Source: Patescibacteria group bacterium | GTDB lineage: Bacteria; Patescibacteriota; Minisyncoccia; Moranbacterales; DUUL01 | NCBI GenBank assembly: GCA_015493225.1 | Contig: WGDO01000007.1 | Location: 1 to 41,486, forward strand | DNA length: 41,486 nt | Reading direction: 5' to 3' | Shown here: piece after piece, positions 19,122 to 30,321 of the stretch | Numbering within the stretch: position 1 is the stretch's first letter | Layout of the letters: every line of letters begins with the position of its first letter | Translations under genes and position numbers: made by a program | The notes under the pieces: model-generated | What the model saw: the letters and a program-made list of their open reading frames with translations, nothing else | Databases searched by the model: none | Told to the model about the DNA's origin: nothing

Positions 19122-19799
19122 CTATTCCCCCTCACCAGGCTTAGCTCCCTCTCCCTTTTTATCATCCCCATTTTCTTCTCCTTCCTCGACCTTCTCTTCC
19201 ATTCCCTCTACCTGAGAAATATCTCCTTCAACTTCTTCGTCCAATTTATCCATTTCAGCTTGAGTTCGTGGTGGAGTTACCAAAGCCACAACTGTGTCCT
19301 CCTCTATCAATACTTCAATAGTATCAGGAATACCTAAATCTTTAACGTAAATATGATCTTCAAAAGTTTTCAATAAGGAAATATCGACATCAACATGTCC
19401 AATCAGATTACCTGGCAAACATTTAATTGGTAATTTATCCAAACTCTTCACAAAGGTTCCGCCCAGCTCTTTAACTGCTGGAGCAATACCCTTAAATAAT
19501 AATTCTATATCCGTTTCAATCTTTTCATCCATTCTAACCTGATAAAAATCAATATGCAAAAAATCACCAGTTATAGGATGCAATTGAATATCATGAATAA
19601 GAACTGATCTAAGTTCTTCTCCAAATTTTAAATTAACCAATGTACTTTCTCCAGCCTCTTTAAATACTTTAGCAAATTTCTTTTTATTAACCCAAAGATT
19701 TTCATTTTTAATTCCTCGACCATACAAAACAGCCGGGATTTCATCATTTTTTACTTCCTTTAATTGTCTAACTTCTGTTTCTAATACGCTTTTTGACAT
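19122..19799 (-). CDS. rplY: 50S ribosomal protein L25 (Ctc form)
   Basis: IPAVLYGRGIKNENLWVNKKKFAKVFKEAGESTLVNL...SVLIHDIQLHPITGDFLHIDFYQV; acidic C-terminal tail. Confidence 0.95.
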   Translation of the reverse strand: MSKSVLETEVRQLKEVKNDEIPAVLYGRGIKNENLWVNKKKFAKVFKEAGESTLVNLKFGEELRSVLIHDIQLHPITGDFLHIDFYQVRMDEKIETDIELLFKGIAPAVKELGGTFVKSLDKLPIKCLPGNLIGHVDVDISLLKTFEDHIYVKDLGIPDTIEVLIEEDTVVALVTPPRTQAEMDKLDEEVEGDISQVEGMEEKVEEGEENGDDKKGEGAKPGEGE

Positions 19800-19859
19800 A
19801 ACTACTTAATTAAATTTTTATAAACTAGTTTGCTTAAATAATATCGAAATGCTTCAAAA

Positions 19860-20165
19860 TTATTTAAGCAAACTGGTGTAAACACTTAAAACATCGTCCA
19901 CAGTCAACGGCTGTTTATGAAAAGATTTACTTACTTCTTCATAATTACAATCCGTTAAAGTCTCTACTGAAACCAACCGCTTAACATTATTATTATAATC
20001 AGACTGACTACCAGCAATTGCTGATAAAAAAGCACTCTGACAATGAGGACATTTATTATAGACAATAATTGCTCCATTTCTTTTAGAAACAATTTTTCCA
20101 GTATACCAAAAACGCTGTTTTTTGCAAACTGGACAATGTAAATTTGTATCTACTCTTTTATCCAT
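19860..20165 (-). CDS. Small zinc-ribbon protein
   Basis: CPVCKKQRFWYTGKIVSKRNGAIIVYNKCPHCQSAFL: two CxxC knuckles. Confidence 0.7.
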   Translation of the reverse strand: MDKRVDTNLHCPVCKKQRFWYTGKIVSKRNGAIIVYNKCPHCQSAFLSAIAGSQSDYNNNVKRLVSVETLTDCNYEEVSKSFHKQPLTVDDVLSVYTSLLK

Positions 20166-20220
20166 AATGTTATTATTAGACTATTACTAGTTTATCATTT
20201 AAGCTGAAAATTGTCAATAA

Positions 20221-21303
20221 TCACCTCCTCAACCAAACGTTCTGTCCAATACCCATCAAAATCATTATGGTTAACAAAAAACTTCCTCCGTAACTTAGAA
20301 AAGGTAAAGACAATCCAGCTACCGGCATAATACCAAGATTCATTCCAATATTAATTAATATTTGAAAAAATAATAAACCAGCCACCCCACCAATAATAAG
20401 TTGTCCAAAACGGTCTTTGGAAGATTCAATTATTGTCTTAAAACGCCAAAAAATTATTCCAAAAAATAGCAAAATCAATCCCGCGCCCAGTAAACCACTC
20501 TCTTCGGCAATAGTGGCAAAAATAAAATCAGTATGTCTTTCTGGAATAAAATTTAACTGACTTTGTGACCCATGCCCAATACCTTTTCCAACTAAATCAC
20601 CAGAACCAATAGCAATCATAGCTTGATTAACATTGTAACCACTACCCAGAGCATCTTGACTAGGGTTTAAAAAACTAATGATTCTCTGTTTTTGATAATC
20701 ATGCAACACTGAAAACCACCCCAAAGCTCCAATTAAAATTCCACTCATTAACAATACCGTTACTTGTTTAAAATTTAAACCAGCCAAAAATACCATACTC
20801 AACCAAATAGCCATCAAAACCATAGCCGACCCCATATCAGGTTGCAAAATAACTAAAAAAATTGGTGGTAGAGCATAAATAAAAGACACAAAAAGGTCTT
20901 TCCATGATAAATTTTTTGATTGAACCTGTGAAAAATATTTTGCTAACAATAAAATAAGAGCTATTTTTACAAATTCCACTGGCTGAAAATTTAAAAAACC
21001 AAATTTAAACCAACTAATAGCGCCATTACTAGTTTTACCAATTAAAAATATTAACAATAACAAACCAATGCTAGTCACATAAAATATACTAGTATAATTT
21101 CGCCAGATACGATAATCGGTAAAACTAAAAACAAAAAAGACAATCAAAGCCACGCCAGCAAAAATTAATTGTTTATCAAAAATATTAAAAGAATTTATTG
21201 CACTATTGATGGATAAGGAATAAATTGCCAATAAACCAGTAGCCAATAATAATATCATAGGCATAATCAACAACCAATCTAATTTTGAAATATATTTCAA
21301 CAT
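20221..21303 (-). CDS. rodA: FtsW/RodA/SpoVE family SEDS protein, probably RodA
   Basis: ...FQPVEFVKIALILLLAKYFS...LQPDMGSAMVLMAIWLSMVFLAGL...ERHTDFIFATIAEESGLLGAG...LPFLSYGGSFLL. Confidence 0.9.
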   Translation of the reverse strand: MLKYISKLDWLLIMPMILLLATGLLAIYSLSINSAINSFNIFDKQLIFAGVALIVFFVFSFTDYRIWRNYTSIFYVTSIGLLLLIFLIGKTSNGAISWFKFGFLNFQPVEFVKIALILLLAKYFSQVQSKNLSWKDLFVSFIYALPPIFLVILQPDMGSAMVLMAIWLSMVFLAGLNFKQVTVLLMSGILIGALGWFSVLHDYQKQRIISFLNPSQDALGSGYNVNQAMIAIGSGDLVGKGIGHGSQSQLNFIPERHTDFIFATIAEESGLLGAGLILLFFGIIFWRFKTIIESSKDRFGQLIIGGVAGLLFFQILINIGMNLGIMPVAGLSLPFLSYGGSFLLTIMILMGIGQNVWLRR

Positions 21304-21380
21304 AGCTTAAAAACAAATATTAAAGCTGGTCATTATCGACCATCTATTAATTTTTACCACACCTCTTAACTCACGACAGT

Positions 21381-21551
21381 TAAATTTTAATTTGTAAATT
21401 TTAAATTTTAATTCAAGATCAATTGTATAAATTTTAAACAAACAAACATCAAGTTATTAAATTCTTTATTGTTATTTATATTTTATTTTAATCATTTAAA
21501 ATTGAGTATTTAAAATTTAATTAAAATTTACAAATTACAAATTAAAATTAA
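21381..21551. repeat. ORF-less inverted-repeat unit related to the arms at 18613-19110
   Basis: Left TAAATTTTAATTTGTAAATTTTAAATTTTAATTCAAG; right AATTTAATTAAAATTTACAAATTACAAATTAAAATTAA. Confidence 0.55.
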
Positions 21552-21558
21552 TTAATAT

Positions 21559-22602
21559 CTACAACCCATGCTCCACCCTATTCCTCCTATGCCCCTCCAA
21601 CGTTTTAGCAAAAAAAGTCTCTCCCGTCTTAGCATCATTTAAAAAATAAAAATAATCTGTTTCCCGTGGATGAACTGTAGCCAAAATAGCCTCTTGGCCC
21701 GGATTACAAATCGGACCCGGTGGCAATCCATTATTTTTATAAGTGTTATATGGAGAGTTTGTTTCTATTTCATCTTGATAATATTTCACTTTATCTGTTT
21801 TTAAAATATAAGCCAGGGTAGCATCGCTCTGCAAAGGGTGTTGCACGTTAAACCTATTCCAAAATATTCCAGCAATAATTGGTCGGTCTTTATCTTCCCG
21901 CGCCTCTCTTTCCACAATGGAAGCCATGGTCATAATTTCATGCAAACTTTTATTTTGATTTTTAATCTCCCTCCGTAAATCTTCACTCACTTTCTTATCG
22001 AAATTATTTAAAAACTTACTCAGTAAAGTTGCTCCCGTATCTTTCTTAGCTATGAAATAAGTATCTGGAAATAAATACCCCTCCAAATCTAACCCCGAAG
22101 GAATCTCCTTGATAAAATCATACTTCTTGCTAAATCTATCACAGGCACACTCAGGTTCATTCAAGCATTGACACTTAACTAATTTTTTAAACTCAGGAGC
22201 AAGCTTCGGTTTTTTCTCTTCTAATAGTTTTATTATTTTATCATTAGTAAAACCCTCCGGCACTACCAACTTAACAATATCAGATTTAACTTTACCTTTA
22301 GAAAATTTATCCACCATTTCCGGAATAGTCATATCTTTGGCAATTTCATAGGTTCCCGCTTGCAACTTACTATCCATCTTTGTTCGCCAAACATAATACC
22401 AAAAGTAATACTTGCTCTTGACCAATTTTGCTTTGGCCATATTTTCACCAACCTGGGTAGAACCATCACCCTTATTAATTACAAAATCTTGTGAAACATT
22501 ATTGTTTTTATCAACAACTCCTTCATAGGCCTCTTTATTAATTTTGGCATAAACCCCCAAAAACACCAAAAACCCAATCAAGATAAATATTACTTTTTTC
22601 AT
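21559..22602 (-). CDS. mltG: Endolytic transglycosylase MltG (YceG-like)
   Basis: LVVPEGFTNDKIIKLL...LEGYLFPDTYFIAK...MTMASIVEREAREDKDRPIIAGIFWNRF...PLQSDATLAYIL...NTYKNNGLPPGPICNPG. Confidence 0.96.
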   Translation of the reverse strand: MKKVIFILIGFLVFLGVYAKINKEAYEGVVDKNNNVSQDFVINKGDGSTQVGENMAKAKLVKSKYYFWYYVWRTKMDSKLQAGTYEIAKDMTIPEMVDKFSKGKVKSDIVKLVVPEGFTNDKIIKLLEEKKPKLAPEFKKLVKCQCLNEPECACDRFSKKYDFIKEIPSGLDLEGYLFPDTYFIAKKDTGATLLSKFLNNFDKKVSEDLRREIKNQNKSLHEIMTMASIVEREAREDKDRPIIAGIFWNRFNVQHPLQSDATLAYILKTDKVKYYQDEIETNSPYNTYKNNGLPPGPICNPGQEAILATVHPRETDYFYFLNDAKTGETFFAKTLEGHRRNRVEHGL

Positions 22603-22830
22603 TTGTTTAATTTGTTTAAAATTATCCTTCTTTCCTCTTTAATATGCTTTAATGATTTACTGCTAACTTTATAGCTATTTTAAAATATAAATTTACTTTT
22701 TATTTTAAATATTGATCATTGAAATTTGAGATTTGAGATTTGTTTGTATCTTGTATCTTGTATCTTGTGTCTTGTTACTTATTACTTATATTCCGCAATT
22801 TACATCCTTATGTCTTAAAAATTACATCCC

Positions 22831-24345
22831 TTATTTACTGTTCACCGTCCTCCTAAACTGTCTCCCCCGATCAAATTCATTATCAAACAAACCAAAACTA
22901 GCACAACCAGGTGATAATAATAATACATTTTCAGTAATTACTCCTAAATTTTCCGACACCTCTTCATTTACTTGATTATATCTCTCAATTTCTTCCATTG
23001 ATTTTTCTACAGCTTCTTTCATCTTATCAACAACAGTAACCACTTTTTTTTCTCGTCCCATTTTTTTTAATAAAGATAACAACTCCTCAGTAGCTTCCCC
23101 TTTCAGTAAAACGACTTTTTTCACTTCATCCGTTTTGGCAATTTTTTCTGCCAAAGAAGTCATATCCAAATTTTTACTGGAACCACCAGCTATTAAAAAT
23201 ATATTAGTTCCCACTGCTCTATTTAAAAAAGCATCAATTCCTGCCACAGCTGACTCTGGAGTGGTAGCCGCCGAATCATTATAGGCTTTAAATAATTTAT
23301 CTTCCCTAACCAGTTCTAAACGATGTGGCACTCCCTTAAAATTAATTATCGCCTTTTTAATAGTTTTAATTGGAATTTTTAAACGCAAAGCCAAGGCCAC
23401 CGCTGCCATCACGTTATAAATATTATGCCGACCCAAAATTTTTAATTTATCCACCGAACAAATCACCCCGTCGACGCTATCTAAGCGATATTTAATTTTA
23501 TCATCTTCCAAATAAACATCTTGAATAATAGAATACTTATCTTTCATTGAATAATATGAAATTGCCGCTTTAGTTTGATCAGCAAATTCTCTCACCTCTT
23601 TATTATCATAATTCAAAACAGCCAAATTATTTTTCTTTTGATATTTGACAATTGCTAATTTATCCTGAATATACCCCTTCATGGTTTTATAATAATTTAA
23701 ATGATCAGGGTAAATATTTGTTACCACCGCATAACGAGGACTTATTTTATGTCGACGCAAAGCCGATAATCGCCAAGAAGATAACTCAAAAATAACATAG
23801 GTTTTTTTACCTATCAACTTCAATCTATCCATCACTCCAGTTTGACTGGTACCAACCATCACTACTTTTTTTCCAGCTCTTTTCAAGATCGCTTCAATAA
23901 GATAAGAAGTTGTTGTCTTCCCCTTAGTTCCAGTTATACCAATTATTTTTTTAGAGGGACACAATTTAAAAAACAAGCTGGAATCCATTTCAACCTTAAT
24001 ATGATTTTTCTTAGCACGCTTAATGTAAGTATTAGTCCAAGGTACAGCTGGATTTTTAACAACCATACTTGCCGAACGAAAATCATCGAGTCTATGCCTC
24101 CCAACAATTAATTTGACCTTTTTATTTTTGATTAATTTTTCCAATTTTTTAATAGAGCTGGCCAAAGTTTCTTTAGTCTTTTTATCCGTAGCAACCACCC
24201 GAGCACCCTGTTGCACCAACCATTTAATCATCGAAACTCCTCCACCATGAAGACCAATGCCCATTACGACCACCTTTTTATTTTTTAAATTTATCTTCCG
24301 ACGAATTTTTTTAATTGTAAAAATCTTTTTGAAAAAGTCTAACAT
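22831..24345 (-). CDS. murD: UDP-N-acetylmuramoyl-L-alanine--D-glutamate ligase
   Basis: Mur ligase ATP motif IIGITGTKGKTTTSYLI; GVPHRLELV; C-terminal LLSPGCASFGLFDNEFDRGRQFRRTV. Confidence 0.95.
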   Translation of the reverse strand: MLDFFKKIFTIKKIRRKINLKNKKVVVMGIGLHGGGVSMIKWLVQQGARVVATDKKTKETLASSIKKLEKLIKNKKVKLIVGRHRLDDFRSASMVVKNPAVPWTNTYIKRAKKNHIKVEMDSSLFFKLCPSKKIIGITGTKGKTTTSYLIEAILKRAGKKVVMVGTSQTGVMDRLKLIGKKTYVIFELSSWRLSALRRHKISPRYAVVTNIYPDHLNYYKTMKGYIQDKLAIVKYQKKNNLAVLNYDNKEVREFADQTKAAISYYSMKDKYSIIQDVYLEDDKIKYRLDSVDGVICSVDKLKILGRHNIYNVMAAVALALRLKIPIKTIKKAIINFKGVPHRLELVREDKLFKAYNDSAATTPESAVAGIDAFLNRAVGTNIFLIAGGSSKNLDMTSLAEKIAKTDEVKKVVLLKGEATEELLSLLKKMGREKKVVTVVDKMKEAVEKSMEEIERYNQVNEEVSENLGVITENVLLLSPGCASFGLFDNEFDRGRQFRRTVNSK

Positions 24346-24378
24346 TTTGATTTAGCTTATTATTAATTCAAGCCTATT

Positions 24379-24466
24379 CCCTAGCTTCCCCCTTTTTTAA
24401 AGGGGGGATTGAGGGGGGATTTCCCTAGCTTCCCCCCTTTGGCAAAGGGGGGATTGAGAGGGGATT
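24379..24466. repeat. Two tandem copies of CCCTAGCTTCCCCC...GGGGGGATTGAGGGGGGATTT-type palindromic repeat (about 44 bp)
   Basis: Direct repeats read at 24379-24422 and 24423-24466. Confidence 0.85.
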
Positions 24467-24723
24467 TTAAGAATTTAAAATTTGAAATTTTTCAGCCCCA
24501 GGCTGACCAGCTTTGGGCCGGCAATTTAAATTCAATTTAAAATACTTTAATTTAAAAACTACTAGATACAAATTAAATACATCCCCTTTAAAACAGATTA
24601 TAAAATATACAGATAAATTAAAAATTCAAACATTAAAAATTGAATTTAAATTTTAAATTTTAAATTTTAAAACGACGCAAGTCCTTAGTTTCGTTAAAAT
24701 ATAAACAAAGTAAATTTTTAATT

Positions 24724-25740
24724 CTATATTTTCCCCACCAACATTCCCAACTCCACCAACCTATTACTATATCCCCACTCATTATCATACCAAGCAACAA
24801 CTTTTACCAAATTACCGTCCACAACTTTAGTTAAATCACTTTGGACAATAGAAGAATGTGGGTTACCAATTATATCATGAGTCACCAAGGGCTCATCAGT
24901 AACTTCCAAAATACCTTGCAAATCAGTCTGAGAAAATTCTCGACAAGCTTGATTAATTTCCTCTATGGTAACATCTCTTTTTAATACAGCAACCACATCA
25001 CTAATGGAACCAACCAAAGTTGGTATTCGAAAGGCCATTCCATCAAACCTATTCTCTAATTCTGGCAGAGCTTTAGTGGTGGCAATAGCCGCTCCGGTGG
25101 AAGCCGGCACTACATTCTGAGCAGCTGCTCTACCTCGACGAGGGTCTTTTTTACTAGCTCCATCCACCAAATTTTGAGTAGAAGTATAACTATGAATAGT
25201 AGACATTAAAGATTTTTCTACCCCAAAAGAGTCATTTAAAACTTTCATCACCGGAGCAATACAATTAGTAGTACAAGAAGCATTGGAAATAATATTATTT
25301 TCGGCTGTAATAGTATTATCATTCACACCCAAAACAACTGTTTTAATTGCTTCGTCCTTAGTCGGAGCAGAAATTACTACCTTTTTAGCTCCAGCCTTTA
25401 AATGCCCTCCAGCTCCTTCACTGTCTCGAAAAAATCCAGTACATTCCAAGACCACATCAACACCTAATTCTCCCCAGGGTAATTTTTCTGGTTCTCGATT
25501 AGCGTAAACTTTTATCTCCTGTCCGTCAATAATCAATAAATTATATTCTTCCTCAGGAAGCTCCTTTACCAACACCTCTTTATTATACACCCCGTAGGCC
25601 GTATCATATTTTAAAAGATAGGCCAAAGTATTAATATCACCCAAATCATTAATCGCTACCACTTCCACACCTTCTTTTTCCAAAGCGATTTTTAAACTTG
25701 GCCGACCGATACGACCAAAACCATTAATTGCTAATTTCAT
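24724..25740 (-). CDS. gapA: Type I glyceraldehyde-3-phosphate dehydrogenase
   Basis: MKLAINGFGRIGRPSLK...SNASCTTNCIAPVMKVL...PRRGRAAAQNVVPASTGAA...WYDNEWGYSNRLVEL. Confidence 0.98.
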   Translation of the reverse strand: MKLAINGFGRIGRPSLKIALEKEGVEVVAINDLGDINTLAYLLKYDTAYGVYNKEVLVKELPEEEYNLLIIDGQEIKVYANREPEKLPWGELGVDVVLECTGFFRDSEGAGGHLKAGAKKVVISAPTKDEAIKTVVLGVNDNTITAENNIISNASCTTNCIAPVMKVLNDSFGVEKSLMSTIHSYTSTQNLVDGASKKDPRRGRAAAQNVVPASTGAAIATTKALPELENRFDGMAFRIPTLVGSISDVVAVLKRDVTIEEINQACREFSQTDLQGILEVTDEPLVTHDIIGNPHSSIVQSDLTKVVDGNLVKVVAWYDNEWGYSNRLVELGMLVGKI

Positions 25741-25884
25741 TTTTTTATTTTAATTTTTAAGACACTACTATTCTAACACATTCCTGATTAATTTCCAATT
25801 AACGGATTTTCCTTAGTTACCCTCCCGGCGCTTGTCCCTCGTAGCTTTAGCGAAGTGGGATAAAGGAGAGGTTAGGAGCAAATT

Positions 25885-25976
25885 TACCTTAGTTCCCCTC
25901 CTTTTGTAAAGGAGGGATTAGGGGTGGATTTACCTTAGTTCCCCTCCTTTGTAAAGGAGGGGTTAGGGGTGGATTT
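25885..25976. repeat. Two tandem copies (about 46 bp) of TACCTTAGTTCCCCTCCTTTGTAAAGGAGGGGTTAGGGGTGGATTT
   Basis: 25885-25930 and 25931-25976 nearly identical; a degenerate copy precedes (about 25813-25884) and an inverted relative follows (about 26000-26040). Confidence 0.88.
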
Positions 25977-26080
25977 TGTTTTAAATTTAAAATACTTAAA
26001 ATCTCCCCTCAACCCCCTCTTTTCAAAAGGGGGAATTCCCGTAAATACAAAACCGTAAACTACGAACCGTAAACCCTAAA

Positions 26081-27817
26081 CTACACAACCTCCTGCTGAT
26101 AACACTCCTCACAATAAACCACAAAACCCTTTTTCGGATCATGCGCAGAAACAATTTCCTTCCCACATTTCACACAAACATCCTCAAATAATCTAAAAGT
26201 ATATTTGTATTTGGTTCTCTCCTTTATTCTCTCCAGAGGATGTTTTGTTGGTAGAGGAATATTTTGCTGTTTATAAAAATCAAATTCAGACTTAATAATC
26301 TTAAATGGTTTTTCTGTTTTTTCACAAATAAATACTTTCTGTAGTATGGAATTATCAACCTCTTTGATATTATCTGGAATTTCATTACCGGAGATAGTAT
26401 TCATCCCAGAAAGATCTAACTCAGAATCAACCTCCACATATTTTTGCCAACCCCTGGCTTCAACCTCTTTTTCTGACAAAGGATAATCTACTCCGGCTAT
26501 GGTATCTTGATAAGGATGTAAAGAATTTTTAGTCGGAAAAAATTCCCCGTATTCACCTTTCTTCAGCATTTCTGTTTTAATTTTATCAACCTTCTGCCAG
26601 TATTCTTCTTCCCTATACTGTTTATTAAAAATACAAAACTTCTTGTTTTTTAAACCAACACAGGCAAAACAATATTCACAATTATTACAATCTACACAAT
26701 ATTCCAATTGAAATCCTCCCCTAGTCATCATAGAAAATTTAAGGTCACTAACATTCTCACCCATTCCAGAAGATTCATAGCATCTACTAGGCACAAGGCC
26801 ACCATAAATATCCATTGAATCCTTAATTTGATTTGCATTATACACATAACGAATATTCTCACTTCCCCCAAAAACCCTTACGGCTTCATAACAATTATTA
26901 CATTCTCTTAATAAATTCCCCCTGGAATTATTTATCTTTTCATTGTTGAGATTTTTGTGAATAACTTTTTGTAATAATTCTTGGAATTCTTTTTTCAGCT
27001 GCTTCATAATTCTTCGACTACCAAAATTAATTTCTTGTATTTTCTGTTGATATTCTTCCTTGGATAATTTTTGATTTTTAAAATAATATTTCTGATGTCT
27101 CAAGTTTGCTGACATAAAACAATCCGTACAATTTTTACAATCATAGAGAAAAGCAGAGTCAACACAATCAGAACTTTCCAAAGAATACTTTATATTATAA
27201 CAATGATTAAGATAAACTGAGTCATAGCAAACCTGAGAATTATCCACATCAGCCACATCCATACTATCTTTAGTATTCATAGCAATAACAGAATAATCAA
27301 CATTCTCTGAATCCATGGGAGCAAAAGAATAATAACAATTTTTAGAATTATTTCCAGAAACGGTATATTCACAACCCACCGAAGCTAAGTCACGAGAAGA
27401 AGCCTGGTGAGGAACAGACAATTTAAATTTATTAAATTGTTTAAAAAAACTCTTCTTTGCATCATAGTCCCAAGTGAAATCCGATGCCGTCCATTCATTG
27501 GAAATAAAATATTTATCATCATAAATTTTTACCGGATTTTTTTCCGAATAAAACGAAATTACTTTTTCGCTATGACTGGGAGCAGAACAAGTTTTTTTAT
27601 AGAAGATTGGCAAAACAACTCGATGGGACATTCTTCTTTGCATCCGACATTGGGGACATAAAGTCGGTGGCGGAACTTGCAATTTTTCATAAAACTCAAT
27701 ATCTTCCGTCATAATTTCAAATTCCCCATCACACTCCTGACATTTTCTTTTATGCGGTTGAAGATTGTTTAAAATCTCTCCCAACGCCTCATCAAATTTT
27801 GGTGTTTTACCTGGCAT
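26081..27817 (-). CDS. Cys-rich zinc-ribbon protein with central S/D/C/Y repeats, uncharacterised
   Basis: CxxC knuckles at both ends (CQECDGEFEI...CPQCRMQRR; CVKCGKEI...CEEC) and repeats such as NSKNCYYSFAPMDSENVDYSV, SQVCYDSVYLNHCYNIKYS, SSDCVDSAFLYDCKNCTDCF. Confidence 0.75.
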   Translation of the reverse strand: MPGKTPKFDEALGEILNNLQPHKRKCQECDGEFEIMTEDIEFYEKLQVPPPTLCPQCRMQRRMSHRVVLPIFYKKTCSAPSHSEKVISFYSEKNPVKIYDDKYFISNEWTASDFTWDYDAKKSFFKQFNKFKLSVPHQASSRDLASVGCEYTVSGNNSKNCYYSFAPMDSENVDYSVIAMNTKDSMDVADVDNSQVCYDSVYLNHCYNIKYSLESSDCVDSAFLYDCKNCTDCFMSANLRHQKYYFKNQKLSKEEYQQKIQEINFGSRRIMKQLKKEFQELLQKVIHKNLNNEKINNSRGNLLRECNNCYEAVRVFGGSENIRYVYNANQIKDSMDIYGGLVPSRCYESSGMGENVSDLKFSMMTRGGFQLEYCVDCNNCEYCFACVGLKNKKFCIFNKQYREEEYWQKVDKIKTEMLKKGEYGEFFPTKNSLHPYQDTIAGVDYPLSEKEVEARGWQKYVEVDSELDLSGMNTISGNEIPDNIKEVDNSILQKVFICEKTEKPFKIIKSEFDFYKQQNIPLPTKHPLERIKERTKYKYTFRLFEDVCVKCGKEIVSAHDPKKGFVVYCEECYQQEVV

Positions 27818-28068
27818 GGTTTTTGATTAAGATTTATTTAAGTAACTCGTAACACGTAACTCATAACAAGTAATAATTCTCTTTGATTTAAAGGAATAAA
27901 TTTTCAACCACACCAACTATAACCAAATATTCACTGGTCAAAAATTTTAAATTTAAAACGTTTCAATTTAAAAATCACCGAAATTAAATATAAATTAAAC
28001 ATACTCAATATTTAGCGAACGCAGTGAGTTATTTGTAAATTTGTATTAAATTTGTAATTTCGTAGGGA

Positions 28069-30060
<1,992 letters not shown>

Positions 30061-30205
30061 TTATGATTTAATAATTTATCTAGACTTTGCCGACGCTCAA
30101 TAAAAAACTTTAAACAGTTTTTTAACCTCTTTATTTTACCATAAAAACACAAATTACACAAAGAAAAAAAGGTACAAAACAATAAGAATAATTGCCATTT
30201 TCATT

Positions 30206-30288
30206 TACAATTGACATTTATCTGTATACAATTGACAAACAATAAGAATAATATTATAATATTTTTAGTTTTGAGATGGACTCAAAAC
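30206..30288 (+). promoter_or_regulatory. Consensus sigma70-type promoter (TTGACA 30232-30237, 17-nt spacer, TATAAT 30255-30260) with duplicated upstream motif and a hairpin at the predicted start site
   Basis: TACAATTGACA at 30206-30216 and 30227-30237; AACAATAAGAATAAT at 30178-30192 and 30238-30252; GTTTTGAG-ATGGA-CTCAAAAC at 30268-30288. Confidence 0.85.
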
Positions 30289-30321
30289 ATGTTCCTTATA
30301 ATGATAAACTGGGAGTAAACA

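Noticed and set aside
24379-25976. Possible CRISPR array from about 44-46-bp direct repeats
   Set aside because: Repeats are directly abutting with no unique spacers, are themselves palindromic and have relatives elsewhere; no cas genes.
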